Below, in pieces: positions 16,701-23,497 of a DNA stretch of 64,000 nucleotides. How positions within the stretch are numbered: position 1 is the first letter of the stretch; the number at the start of each line of letters is the position of its first letter. The position numbers and the translations under genes are program-made. Under the pieces are notes generated by a model, which was not told the origin of the DNA, did not search any database, and worked only from the letters and a program-made list of their open reading frames with translations. The stretch is from Pararhodobacter sp. (GTDB lineage Bacteria; Pseudomonadota; Alphaproteobacteria; Rhodobacterales; Rhodobacteraceae): positions 2,139,001-2,203,000 of the forward strand of contig NZ_JAUCBZ010000015.1 of the NCBI RefSeq assembly GCF_034676545.1, in the 5' to 3' direction.

Positions 16701-17360
16701 TTCATCGACATGCACAAGGAGGGGGCTGGCTTTCGGGCGATGATGAACAACTTTGCCATCGCCGTCTCGGTCGGCCTGCAATACGGCGTGCCGCTGGAGG
16801 AATTCGTCGATGCCTTCACCTTCACCCGCTTTGAACCGGCGGGCGCGGTGCAGGGCAACGAGGCAATCAAGAACGCGACCTCGATCCTCGATTACATCTT
16901 CCGCGAACTGGCGGTCAGCTATCTGGACCGCACCGATCTGGCGCATGTCAAACCGGCGGGCGATGCGTTCGATGATCTGGGGGCGGGCCACAAGGAAGGC
17001 CAGACCAACGTCAGCAAGGTCAGCGACGACGCCGCCTCGCGCGGGTTGGAAGTGCTCCGCCAGATCTCCTCGACCGGCTATCTGCGCAAACGCTTGCCGC
17101 AGGAATTGGTGGTGCTGCAGGGCGGTTTGCCGACCCAGGCGCTGGGCTCGACGACCTTCAGTGACGGTGCGCTGGCCGTGGCAACCCGGTCGCAAACCTC
17201 GGTCGAGGCCGTGGCCGTCGCCACCGTCAACCCGCGCGCCAGGGCCAAGATGCAAGGCTACGAGGGCGACCCCTGCGGCGAGTGCGGCAACTACACGCTG
17301 GTGCGCAACGGCACCTGCATGAAGTGCAACACCTGCGGCGGCACGAGTGGGTGTAGCTGA
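13701..17360 (+). CDS. nrdJ: Adenosylcobalamin-dependent (class II) ribonucleoside-diphosphate reductase
   Basis: Makes deoxyribonucleotides for DNA synthesis using an adenosylcobalamin-derived thiyl radical, without oxygen. The 1219-aa single-chain form is typical of alphaproteobacteria. Visible are the active-site NPCSEYMFLDDTACNLASMN segment, substrate/radical region GGKSSGLMGFLKIGDRAAGA, TVIAPTGTIGLVMDCDTTGI and a zinc-ribbon C terminus (GDPCGECGNY, CMKCNTCGGTSGC) whose cysteines probably recycle the active-site disulfide. Start ATG 13701 gives the usual N terminus MQIERKFTKKN. No activity subunit (NrdB) or second RNR is nearby; the gene is monocistronic. Confidence 0.96.
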   Translation: MQIERKFTKKNQDAYAALTFTTTVSEIRNPDGKIVFRNEAVEVPQGWSQVASDVIAQKYFRKAGVPAIVKKVAEKGVPEFLWRSVPDTDAMQSLPEAERFVGETSARQVFDRMAGAWTYWGWKGGYFTTEADAQAYFDEMRFMLADQMAAPNSPQWFNTGLHWAYGIDGPSQGHFYVDPFTHKLVKSKSSYEHPQPHACFIQSVSDDLVNDGGIMDLWVREARLFKYGSGTGTNFSSLRGEGESLSGGGKSSGLMGFLKIGDRAAGAIKSGGTTRRAAKMVICDMDHPDVEQFINWKVIEEQKVASLVAGSKAHETHLNLIFTAIKTWDGTAEDAVDPVKNPALKTAIRAAKKAMIPDTYTNRILQYAKQGYTSIEFPTYDTDWDSEAYTTVSGQNSNNSVRVTDAFLTAVKEDADWALINRKDGKPAKTLKARELWDQVGHAAWACADPGIQFHDTVNAWHTCPADGPIRGSNPCSEYMFLDDTACNLASMNLLTFFHDGKFDAESYVHASRLWTITLEISVMMAQFPSKEIAQRSYEYRTLGLGYANIGGLLMNMGLGYDSPEGRALCGALTAIMTGVSYATSAEMAAELGAFPGFAKNRDAMLRVIRNHRRAAHGLTDYEGVNVTPVALDASHCPDATLVALARSAWDEALTLGEQHGYRNAQSTVIAPTGTIGLVMDCDTTGIEPDFALVKFKKLAGGGYFKIINQSVPAALAKLGYSSAQSAEIIAYAVGHGTLGQAPHINQTALIGHGFGAAEIKKIENALATAFDIRFVFNQWTLGEEFCRETLGIPQARLNDPSFDLLRHLGFTKAQVEAANDHVVGTMTLEGAPHLKPAHYSVFDCANPCGKKGTRFLSVDSHIHMMAAAQSFISGAISKTINMPNSASIEETLAAYELSHSLGIKANALYRDGSKLSQPLASALIEDDDEAEEILTNGSNHEKAAVLAEKIVEKIIIKEVARERAKLPERRKGYTQKAIIGGHKVYLRTGEYQDGKLGEIFIDMHKEGAGFRAMMNNFAIAVSVGLQYGVPLEEFVDAFTFTRFEPAGAVQGNEAIKNATSILDYIFRELAVSYLDRTDLAHVKPAGDAFDDLGAGHKEGQTNVSKVSDDAASRGLEVLRQISSTGYLRKRLPQELVVLQGGLPTQALGSTTFSDGALAVATRSQTSVEAVAVATVNPRARAKMQGYEGDPCGECGNYTLVRNGTCMKCNTCGGTSGCS

Positions 17361-17824
17361 GCAGCGTTTGGGTGGGGATGCAGAGCTACACCCTTCCGCA
17401 TCCCCGCTTTCCCGCATTGCAGTGCACGCTGTCTGTCTCGGCCCACGACGGGTCAATGTCTGAGGAGAAACACGATCAGAGGCGGCAGGCACGGGCGTGC
17501 TCGACTGAATATGGCTTGTTCACAGGAATAAGTGAGAAGCCGTGGACAACGATGGGACTCTCGAATGGTCAAGAAAAGCATCACGGTCGCACGAGAAAAG
17601 CCGAGCGGGCTAAACACACACTTTAATGTTCCAGGACAAGGTGTTGTGCCGCGTGGCGTGCTTGCCGATCAGGTTCAGCGCGGCGAACACGACGGCTATC
17701 ACATAAGGCGCGTTGACAGGCGCAGGGTAATTGCATCAAACCCCGATGGTTCAACGAGGAACAACTTGGGCTAATAGCGCCCTCGCACAACTGATCCGAG
17801 CCCAAGCCGGACCAGCTGAGAAGA

Positions 17825-17847
17825 GCCGGGGGAAACCCCGGCTTTTC
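17825..17847 (+). terminator. Terminator-like hairpin
   Basis: AGCCGGGG (17825-17832) pairs with CCCCGGCT (17837-17844) over a GAAA loop, followed by TTTT. It lies about 465 bases after nrdJ, so it probably belongs to a lost or unrecognised transcript, or catches nrdJ read-through. Confidence 0.6.
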
Positions 17848-17908
17848 TGATTCCCGACACCACACGCCCCCCCCAAAAAAAACTTCCAATACTTTGAACA
17901 ATCTTGCC

Positions 17909-17966
17909 GCTCTTTGTTCCCAAAATATCCCGGGGGGCGCGCGCAGCGCGGGGGGCTGGCCCCCCT
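17909..17966 (+). repeat. Dispersed GC-rich intergenic repeat, copy C
   Basis: TCTTTGTTCCCAAAATATCC (17911-17930) followed by a C/G run and a GGGGGC-TG-GCCCCC hairpin (17951-17964). It matches the copies at 2819 and 7466 in both the A/T core and the following GC hairpins. Confidence 0.65.
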
Positions 17967-18031
17967 CTGACCCAACCCAACCACCCCGTCGCACAGACCA
18001 ATCCCGTCCCGGAACCGATGAACAAATAGTT

Positions 18032-18057
18032 AAAGGCGCAGAAAATTCTGCGCCTTT
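18032..18057. terminator. Symmetric terminator hairpin, likely for yghU
   Basis: AAAGGCGCAGAA (18032-18043) pairs perfectly with TTCTGCGCCTTT (18046-18057) over a two-base centre. It is flanked by T-rich sequence on both strands and could act for the minus-strand yghU gene ending 70 bases away. Confidence 0.7.
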
Positions 18058-18125
18058 TCAAGATCTTGAAATTGTCCCACAGGGGGACATCCACTGTGGT
18101 GCGTCCACAAGGGGGCGAGGGCGGC

Positions 18126-18959
18126 TTAATCCAGATCCGCCGCCGAATGCCGCTCTTTGACCGGATTGTCACCCCAAGACACATTCACCCGCTTGCCCCG
18201 TTTCACGGCCGGGCCGCGATTTCTGCAGCCCAGCGGGCCAGATTTTTATACTCATGAACCGACAGGAACTCAGCCGAATCATAAGCCCCCCCCCTCCACC
18301 AATCGCCCGTACCACGGATAAATCGCGATATCGGCGATTGAATACATGTCGCCGGCGATGTATTTCTTGCCCGCCAATTCGCGGTCCAACACATCCATCT
18401 GCCGCTTCACTTCCATGGCAAACCGATTGATCGGGTACTCAAGTTTCTCGGGCGCGTACGCATAGAAATGCCCGAACCCGCCGCCCAGATAGGGGGCCGC
18501 GCCCATCTGCCAGAACAGCCAGTTCATCACTTCGGTCCGTTCCGGGCCAGAGGCGGGCAGGAAGGCGCCGAATTTCTCGGCCAGATGAACCAGAATCGAC
18601 GCCGATTCGAACACGCGTACCGGCTCGGGACCGCTGCGATCCACCAGTGCCGGGATTTTCGAATTCGGGTTGATGGCGACGAAGCCGCTGGAAAACTGAT
18701 CACCCTCGCCAATGTCGATCAGCCAGGCGTCATACTCGGCCCCGGTATGACCCAGCGCCAGCAGTTCCTCGAGCATGATCGTGACCTTCACGCCATTCGG
18801 GGTGCCCAAGGAATGCAATTGCAGCGGATGCTTGCCGACGGGCAGCTCTTTGTCATGCGTCGGCCCGGCGATGGGGCGGTTGATGGAGGCAAAACGTCCG
18901 CCGCTTTCCTGATTCCAGGTCCAGACTTTCGGCGGCACATAAGCAGTATCGTTTGGCAT
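18126..18959 (-). CDS. yghU: YghU-type glutathione S-transferase, interrupted by two indels near the 3' end
   Basis: Cytosolic GST-fold protein of the Nu class (disulfide-bond oxidoreductase activity with glutathione). The N-terminal 230 residues are closely YghU-like: YVPPKVWTWNQESGGRFASI, ELPVGKHPLQLHSLGTPNGV, YDAWLIDIGEGDQFSSGFV, NPNSKIPALVD. At 18286-18294 a run of nine C (expected eight) shifts the frame after YGRLVEGG. The frame AYDSAEFLSVHEYKNLARWA continues in +1, and about 75 bases later (near 18213) one base is missing, restoring the first frame for VKRGKRVNVSWGDNPVKERH and the stop at 18126. ATG 18959 follows AAGGA. Two compensating errors in a short stretch suggest sequence errors or recent decay. 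Confidence 0.85.
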
Positions 18960-19060
18960 CGGATTTCCTTGGGTCAGAGAGGCATCACGCGGGCGAGAGC
19001 CGGTGACGCGATCAGGGTAGATATGGGCGCAAACCTGACCAAGCCCAGCCCCGAGCGCAA

Positions 19061-19093
19061 CAAAAAACAAGGGGGCTGCGCGATGCAGCCCCC
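19061..19093 (-). terminator. Rho-independent terminator of fbpA
   Basis: On the minus strand GGGGGCTGC (revcomp of 19085-19093) pairs with GCAGCCCCC (revcomp of 19071-19079), followed by TTGTTTTTTG (19061-19070). It lies 24 bases after the fbpA stop. Confidence 0.85.
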
Positions 19094-19116
19094 CGAAAGA
19101 CGTCATGTATGCGCGA

Positions 19117-20127
19117 TTATGGGAAGCCGACGCGATCAAAAATATCCGTCGCCTGGCTGGCGTTCAGGCCGTAGACCGAGACGTTGACGCCCGAGCTGAG
19201 GAACTCGGTGAACGGGGCCACAGGGCCGTGAATCTCCACGCCTGGCACGATCGGGAATTCGTTGTTGCTGTCGGCAAAGATTTGCTGCGCCTCGTCAGAC
19301 ACCAGATATTCCAGGAATTTGATGGCGTTGTCGCGGTTCGGTGCATGTGCGGTCACGCCCGCGCCCGAGATATTCACATGCGCGCCTCGGTTCCCCTGAT
19401 TGGGATAAAAGAACGTTACCGCCGCGGCGACCGCGGCATCCTCTGGATTTTCAGACGCTGCCAAAGCCCCCCAATAATAGGTGTTCGACACTGCAACCGA
19501 ACATTCCCCCGCGGCCAGGGCGCGCAACTGATCGCGGTCGCCGCCTTGCGGAGGGCGTGCCAGATTGTTGGCGACGCCTTGCGCCCAGTCCTGCGCGGCC
19601 TCGGCACCCATCACGTCGATCATCTCAGCCATCATCGACACGTTATAGATGTTCGATGAGGAGCGGATGCAGATTTCACCCTCCAACCGGGGGTCGGCAA
19701 GGTCTTCGTAATCGTCCAGCCAGTCAGGGCGCTCTTCATCCGAGCGGGTGAAGATGACCCGTGCGCGCGACGACAAGCCAAACCACAGATTGTCCGGGTG
19801 TTGGAAGGCATCCGGGACGCGGGCCTCGAGAATTGCGCTGTCGATGGGCTGGAACACGCCCGCTTCGACGGCTTGATGCAACCGGCCACCATCGACCGTG
19901 ATGAACAGATCCGCCGGGCTGTTGTTGCCTTCGGTCTGAAGCCTTTGCAGCAATTGCTGGTCCGAGCCCTCGATCACGTTGACGCGAATCCCGGTTTCCG
20001 CCGTGAAATTCTCATAGATACGCAGATCCGAGTCGTAGTGGCGCGCGGAATACAGGTTTACTTCTTGTGCCAATGCGGGTGCGGCGGCGAGCACGGACAG
20101 CCCGATCAGGTTTGCAAAACGCAACAT
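19117..20127 (-). CDS. fbpA: Ferric iron ABC transporter substrate-binding protein
   Basis: Periplasmic Fe(III)-binding protein of the FbpA/FutA type, 336 aa. Signal peptide MLRFANLIGLSVLAAAPALA is cleaved before QEVNLYSARHYDSD, where VNLYSARHY is the family opening. The adjacent tyrosines that coordinate iron are visible in SNTYYWGAL. The C-terminal region (GAHVNISGAGVTAHAPNRDN, FLEYLVSDEAQQ) is typical. ATG 20127 is chosen because GGAGA precedes it and it begins the signal peptide; the open frame extends upstream to 20241 without similarity. It diverges from the permease gene fbpB. No ATPase gene lies nearby. Confidence 0.93.
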   Translation of the reverse strand: MLRFANLIGLSVLAAAPALAQEVNLYSARHYDSDLRIYENFTAETGIRVNVIEGSDQQLLQRLQTEGNNSPADLFITVDGGRLHQAVEAGVFQPIDSAILEARVPDAFQHPDNLWFGLSSRARVIFTRSDEERPDWLDDYEDLADPRLEGEICIRSSSNIYNVSMMAEMIDVMGAEAAQDWAQGVANNLARPPQGGDRDQLRALAAGECSVAVSNTYYWGALAASENPEDAAVAAAVTFFYPNQGNRGAHVNISGAGVTAHAPNRDNAIKFLEYLVSDEAQQIFADSNNEFPIVPGVEIHGPVAPFTEFLSSGVNVSVYGLNASQATDIFDRVGFP

Positions 20128-20245
20128 GCGTTGTCTCCATTTCTTTGGGCCTGCCTGACACGATCTCGCGACGTGCGTCTGGGTTGGCGTGATGATTCCC
20201 CCGTGGCGACACCACGGTTGCGACCCTGAATATCGCGTCACTCTA

Positions 20246-20262
20246 ATTCTGACAATAAGAAT
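20246..20262. promoter_or_regulatory. Inverted repeat between fbpA and fbpB
   Basis: ATTCT (20246-20250) and AGAAT (20258-20262) are separated by seven bases in the divergent promoter region. An iron-dependent regulator (Fur, Irr or RirA type) would be expected here, but the sequence does not clearly match a consensus I know. Confidence 0.4.
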
Positions 20263-20323
20263 CGGATATCTGGACAGGCGCGGATGGATGGACTAATGCA
20301 AAGAAAGAATGCAGGAAAGCGGC

Positions 20324-22006
20324 ATGGTTACAACCGCCACACCAACACCCAAGCGCATCGCGCGACCCGGACGCCGCCGGTTCCTGAGCGCGTGGAGCAT
20401 CGGCGCAATGCTGATTGGCGCGCTGATTGCCTTGCCGATTGTCACCGTTCTGGCGCAGGTGTTCGTGCCCTCGGGCGGTGCGTGGCAGCACCTGACCGAA
20501 ACGGTTCTGCCGCTTTATCTGCGCAACAGTCTGTTGTTGGTGGTCTTTACCGTCGGCATGGCGACGGCCATGGGCGTCGGGGCAGGGTGGCTGATCGCCG
20601 GGTTCGATTTCCGTGGTCGCGGGTTTCTGCAATGGGCGCTGATGTTGCCCATGACGATGCCGGGCTATGTGATCGCCTATGTCTATTTTGACCGGCTCGC
20701 CTATGCCGGGCCGATCCAGACGGGGCTGCGCGAGATGTTTGGTTGGGGGCGGAACGATTACTGGTTTCCGCAGGTCGCGTCGCTGCCCGGCGCGGCGATC
20801 TTGCTGGCGCTGGTTCTGTATCCCTACATCTACCTGCTGACCCGCGCCGCCTTTGCCACGCAATCCCTGCATTTGATCGAGGCCGCGCGGGCGTTGGGGC
20901 ACAGCCCGCGCGGTGCGTTCTTTCGCGTGGCCTTGCCGATGGCGCGACCCGGGATGGTGGCGGGCGCGGCCTTTGTCGCGATGGAAACCTTGGCCGATTA
21001 TGGCACCGTGCAGCATCTTGGTGTGCAAACCCTGACAACCGGGATTTTTCGCACATGGTTTGCGCGCGGCGAACCGGTGGCGGCGGCGCAACTCGCGGCG
21101 ATGTTGATCGGCTTCGTGGCCTTGGCGCTGGTGCTCGAGCGGTTTTTGCGTGGGACGCGGCGCTATGTCGGCGACCCGGCGGGGCGCTCTGCGGCGGCGG
21201 CACGCCATGTGCTGACCGGCTGGCGCGCGGCGATCGTGATGATGCTCTGTGCGGTGCCGATTGTCCTTGGTTTTGTCTTTCCGGTGCTGGAATTGAGCCG
21301 CCTGGCGATTCTGGTGGGCGATCCGATGTGGGGACCACGGTTTTACGCCTTCGCCTTCAACAGTCTGTTCCTGGCTGGGGTGGCGGCCATTGTCCTGTTA
21401 TCCTTGGGCCTGTTTCTGGGCTATGCGCGCAGGCTTGATGGCGGCCGGGTGGTCAGAGCCACATTGGGCATTGCCGGGATCGGTTACGCCATGCCCGGCG
21501 CGGTGATTGCGGTGGGTGTGCTGTTGCCCTTGTCCTGGGCGGATCAGACATTGGACGACTGGATGCGCGCCAGTTTCGGCATCTCGACCGGATTGTTGCT
21601 GAGCGGCAGCTATGTTGGCCTGATTTTTGCCTATGCCGTTCGCTTCCTGGCGATCAGCCTGAACACCATCGAGGCGTCTTTGCAACGCATCCCGCCCAGC
21701 CTCGATGATGCGGCGCGTGGGCTTGGCTCAGGCCCGGCGCGGACCTTGATGACGGTGCATTTCCCGTTGCTGCGCGGCGGGTTGCTGTCGGCGGCAATCT
21801 TCATCTTTGCCGATGTGATGAAAGAGCTGCCCGCGACCTTGATCGTGCGGCCCTTCAACCTCGATACACTGGCGATTCGCACCTATCGACTGGCCTCGGA
21901 TGGTCGGTTGGATGAGGCGTCGACCTCGGCACTGCTGATCGTGGCGCTTGGCGTGATCCCGGTTATCCTGCTCAGCCGCGCGATGGATACGCCCGCCGGG
22001 CATTAA
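20324..22006 (+). CDS. fbpB: Ferric iron ABC transporter permease (fused double permease)
   Basis: 560-aa inner-membrane protein with two binding-protein-dependent transport domains in one chain, as in FbpB/SfuB. The first half contains MLPMTMPGYVIAYVYFDRL and the EAA loop EAARALGHSPRGAFFRVALP. The second half repeats this with YAMPGAVIAVGVLLPL and DDAARGLGSGPARTLMTVHF. About 12 hydrophobic segments are recognisable. ATG 20324 is preferred (GGAA six bases upstream) over the in-frame ATG 20309. It forms the channel for iron delivered by FbpA; the ATPase must be encoded elsewhere. Confidence 0.92.
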   Translation: MVTTATPTPKRIARPGRRRFLSAWSIGAMLIGALIALPIVTVLAQVFVPSGGAWQHLTETVLPLYLRNSLLLVVFTVGMATAMGVGAGWLIAGFDFRGRGFLQWALMLPMTMPGYVIAYVYFDRLAYAGPIQTGLREMFGWGRNDYWFPQVASLPGAAILLALVLYPYIYLLTRAAFATQSLHLIEAARALGHSPRGAFFRVALPMARPGMVAGAAFVAMETLADYGTVQHLGVQTLTTGIFRTWFARGEPVAAAQLAAMLIGFVALALVLERFLRGTRRYVGDPAGRSAAAARHVLTGWRAAIVMMLCAVPIVLGFVFPVLELSRLAILVGDPMWGPRFYAFAFNSLFLAGVAAIVLLSLGLFLGYARRLDGGRVVRATLGIAGIGYAMPGAVIAVGVLLPLSWADQTLDDWMRASFGISTGLLLSGSYVGLIFAYAVRFLAISLNTIEASLQRIPPSLDDAARGLGSGPARTLMTVHFPLLRGGLLSAAIFIFADVMKELPATLIVRPFNLDTLAIRTYRLASDGRLDEASTSALLIVALGVIPVILLSRAMDTPAGH

Positions 22007-22150
22007 ATCGGCGGATTTTTGCGCTGAATCGTGCCATACTGGACCGTTAAACGCAGGTGTGACCGGTTCCGGGCCTCTAGGGGTTTGCCAGCACCATGCA
22101 ATCTCGCCTATGAAGGCCAAGACTAATGCTGCCAATCAAGGATACCTTTC

Positions 22151-22807
22151 GTGCTTAGTAGACGCCACTTTATCATCTCGAGCGCTGCCTTGTTCTCAGC
22201 GCCCATCGCCCTTCCGCAGCGTGCAGAGGCGCAGCAGTCGAACTGGGATGACTGGGACGCCCAGGTCACACCCGCCGGTTTCGACCTGGCCACCTCCAAC
22301 CCCTGGGGGTTGCACCCGCGCTTCCTGCCGCAATTGGTCGAATCGAACACCCGGTTGCGCACCGGCGATATCCACGTCGATGCCGTCGCGCGTTATCTGT
22401 ATCACATCCGCGAAAATGGCTTGGCGATGCGCTTTGGCGTCGCGATCGGACGCGATGGGCTCTATGAACCCGGTACATTTTCCGTGGGGCGCAAGGTGCG
22501 CTGGCCACAGTGGACACCGACCGCGAACATGATCGCACGCGACCCGGAATACGCCGAGTTCGCCGGCGGTATGCCCGGGGGTCCAACGAACCCGTTGGGC
22601 GCGCGCGCCTTTTATCTGTATGTGGGCTCACGCGATACCTATCTGCGTATTCACGGCACACCGCAGCCGCGCACCATCGGTCAGCGCGCCAGCTCTGGCT
22701 GTGTGCGAATGGTGATGCCACATATCATCAACCTGTTTGAGGACGTGGAGATAGGTTCTATGGCGTATCTTTACCCCGCCAGCGAACCCATCACGGCCTC
22801 AAGCTGA
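22151..22807 (+). CDS. L,D-transpeptidase (YkuD family)
   Basis: Periplasmic cell-wall enzyme making L,D cross-links in peptidoglycan or attaching proteins to it. 218 aa starting at GTG 22151, with a twin-arginine-like signal (LSRRHFIISSAALFSAPIAL). The catalytic motif of the YkuD domain is complete near the C terminus: HGTPQPRTIGQRASSGCVRM, with His and the nucleophilic Cys in SxGCVR. The preceding region (MRFGVAIGRDGLYEPGTFSV) is also characteristic. Nothing else of cell-wall function lies adjacent. A strong terminator follows 13 bases after the stop. Confidence 0.92.
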   Translation: MLSRRHFIISSAALFSAPIALPQRAEAQQSNWDDWDAQVTPAGFDLATSNPWGLHPRFLPQLVESNTRLRTGDIHVDAVARYLYHIRENGLAMRFGVAIGRDGLYEPGTFSVGRKVRWPQWTPTANMIARDPEYAEFAGGMPGGPTNPLGARAFYLYVGSRDTYLRIHGTPQPRTIGQRASSGCVRMVMPHIINLFEDVEIGSMAYLYPASEPITASS

Positions 22808-22820
22808 CGCGGCCCACACA

Positions 22821-22858
22821 AAACCCCCGCAGCCGGTTTGGCCTGCGGGGGTTTTTTT
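22821..22858 (+). terminator. Rho-independent terminator of the L,D-transpeptidase gene
   Basis: AAACCCCCGCAG (22821-22832) pairs with CTGCGGGGGTTT (22843-22854) followed by continued T residues to 22858. Confidence 0.93.
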
Positions 22859-22900
22859 ATTGTGCGGGCTGTCAGATCGCGTTCAGGGTCCGGGCCGCGG

Positions 22901-23170
22901 TCAGGTTCCGGGGCGCGAGCAGATCATGCCACCGGCCCGCGAGCGCAGCGGCAGCATCGTCGTCTCAACCGGGCCAACATGTTGATACCAGTAGCAACCG
23001 TCGGGTTGAATGCGCACGGCATGCAAAGGCTGGCCGGGCATCGCGGTCTCCGCCAATCCCTCGGGGAGTTCCTCAAAGAACCCTGGCTCAAGTTCCGTAC
23101 CGGGTTGCGGCGCGGCACAAGCACTCAACATCAAAAGAGAAACGGCCAATAGGCTGTAGGTGGTTTTCAT
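22901..23170 (-). CDS. Small lipoprotein, 89 aa
   Basis: Predicted lipoprotein: signal MKTTYSLLAVSLLMLSACAA with lipobox LSAC, so the mature protein starts at the cysteine and is lipid-anchored. The remaining 70 residues (LPEGLAETAMPGQPLHAVRI, DGCYWYQHVGPVETTMLPL, MICSRPGT) contain two cysteines that could pair. I do not recognise a family or function. ATG 23170 has an AAGGCC-type site upstream, and the longer frame to 23488 reads across the tRNA gene, so it is excluded. It lies between the transpeptidase terminator and tRNA-Glu. Confidence 0.75.
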   Translation of the reverse strand: MKTTYSLLAVSLLMLSACAAPQPGTELEPGFFEELPEGLAETAMPGQPLHAVRIQPDGCYWYQHVGPVETTMLPLRSRAGGMICSRPGT

Positions 23171-23320
23171 GATCGGCCTTCGATTTGAGTGACTGTTCTT
23201 GCGCGCCAGCATCGCAGACTTCGCCTGTTCGTCAAGGCAACGTTCACCGCGCAAGGCTGGATTTTCATGCGAAAAACGCCCCAGAATGGGGTTCAAACGG
23301 CGGCAATTGCGCAAGAAAAG

Positions 23321-23395
23321 TGGCAGCCCGTAGGGGAGTCGAACCCCTCTTTCCAGGTTGAAAACCTGGCGTCCTAACCGATAGACGAACGGGCC
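23321..23395 (-). tRNA. tRNA-Glu (anticodon TTC)
   Basis: 75-base cloverleaf on the minus strand: acceptor GGCCCGT/ACGGGCT (first pair G-U), anticodon stem CCAGG/CCTGG enclosing loop TTTTCAA with anticodon TTC, T-arm GAGGGGTTCGACTCCCC, and an encoded 3' CCA (TGG at 23321-23323). Confidence 0.96.
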
Positions 23396-23497
23396 ACGCT
23401 TGGCGTGGGCGGTATTTAGGCCAGCGCCGCGATGGGCGCAAGAGGGTTTTTCCGTTCCGGTCACATCTTTTTTTTCTGGGTTCTTCATAGTCTTGAA

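Larger units (their letters stand above)
17361..18125. other. Intergenic region with hairpins, a repeat copy and a possible gene remnant
   Basis: No supported intact gene in 765 bases. On the minus strand, 17610-17735 reads as a short protein tail (VNAPYVIAVVFAALNLIGKH, then NTLSWNIKVCV and a stop) that looks protein-like but has no start and no recognised family; it may be the end of a lost gene or transposase. Two hairpins (17825-17847, 18032-18057) and copy C of the dispersed repeat occupy the rest. CCACAG/CTGTGG at 18076-18098 is a further small inverted repeat. Confidence 0.5.

Noticed and set aside
17372..17774. Short open frames after nrdJ on the plus strand
   Set aside because: No ribosome-binding sites, no family resemblance and unnatural composition.
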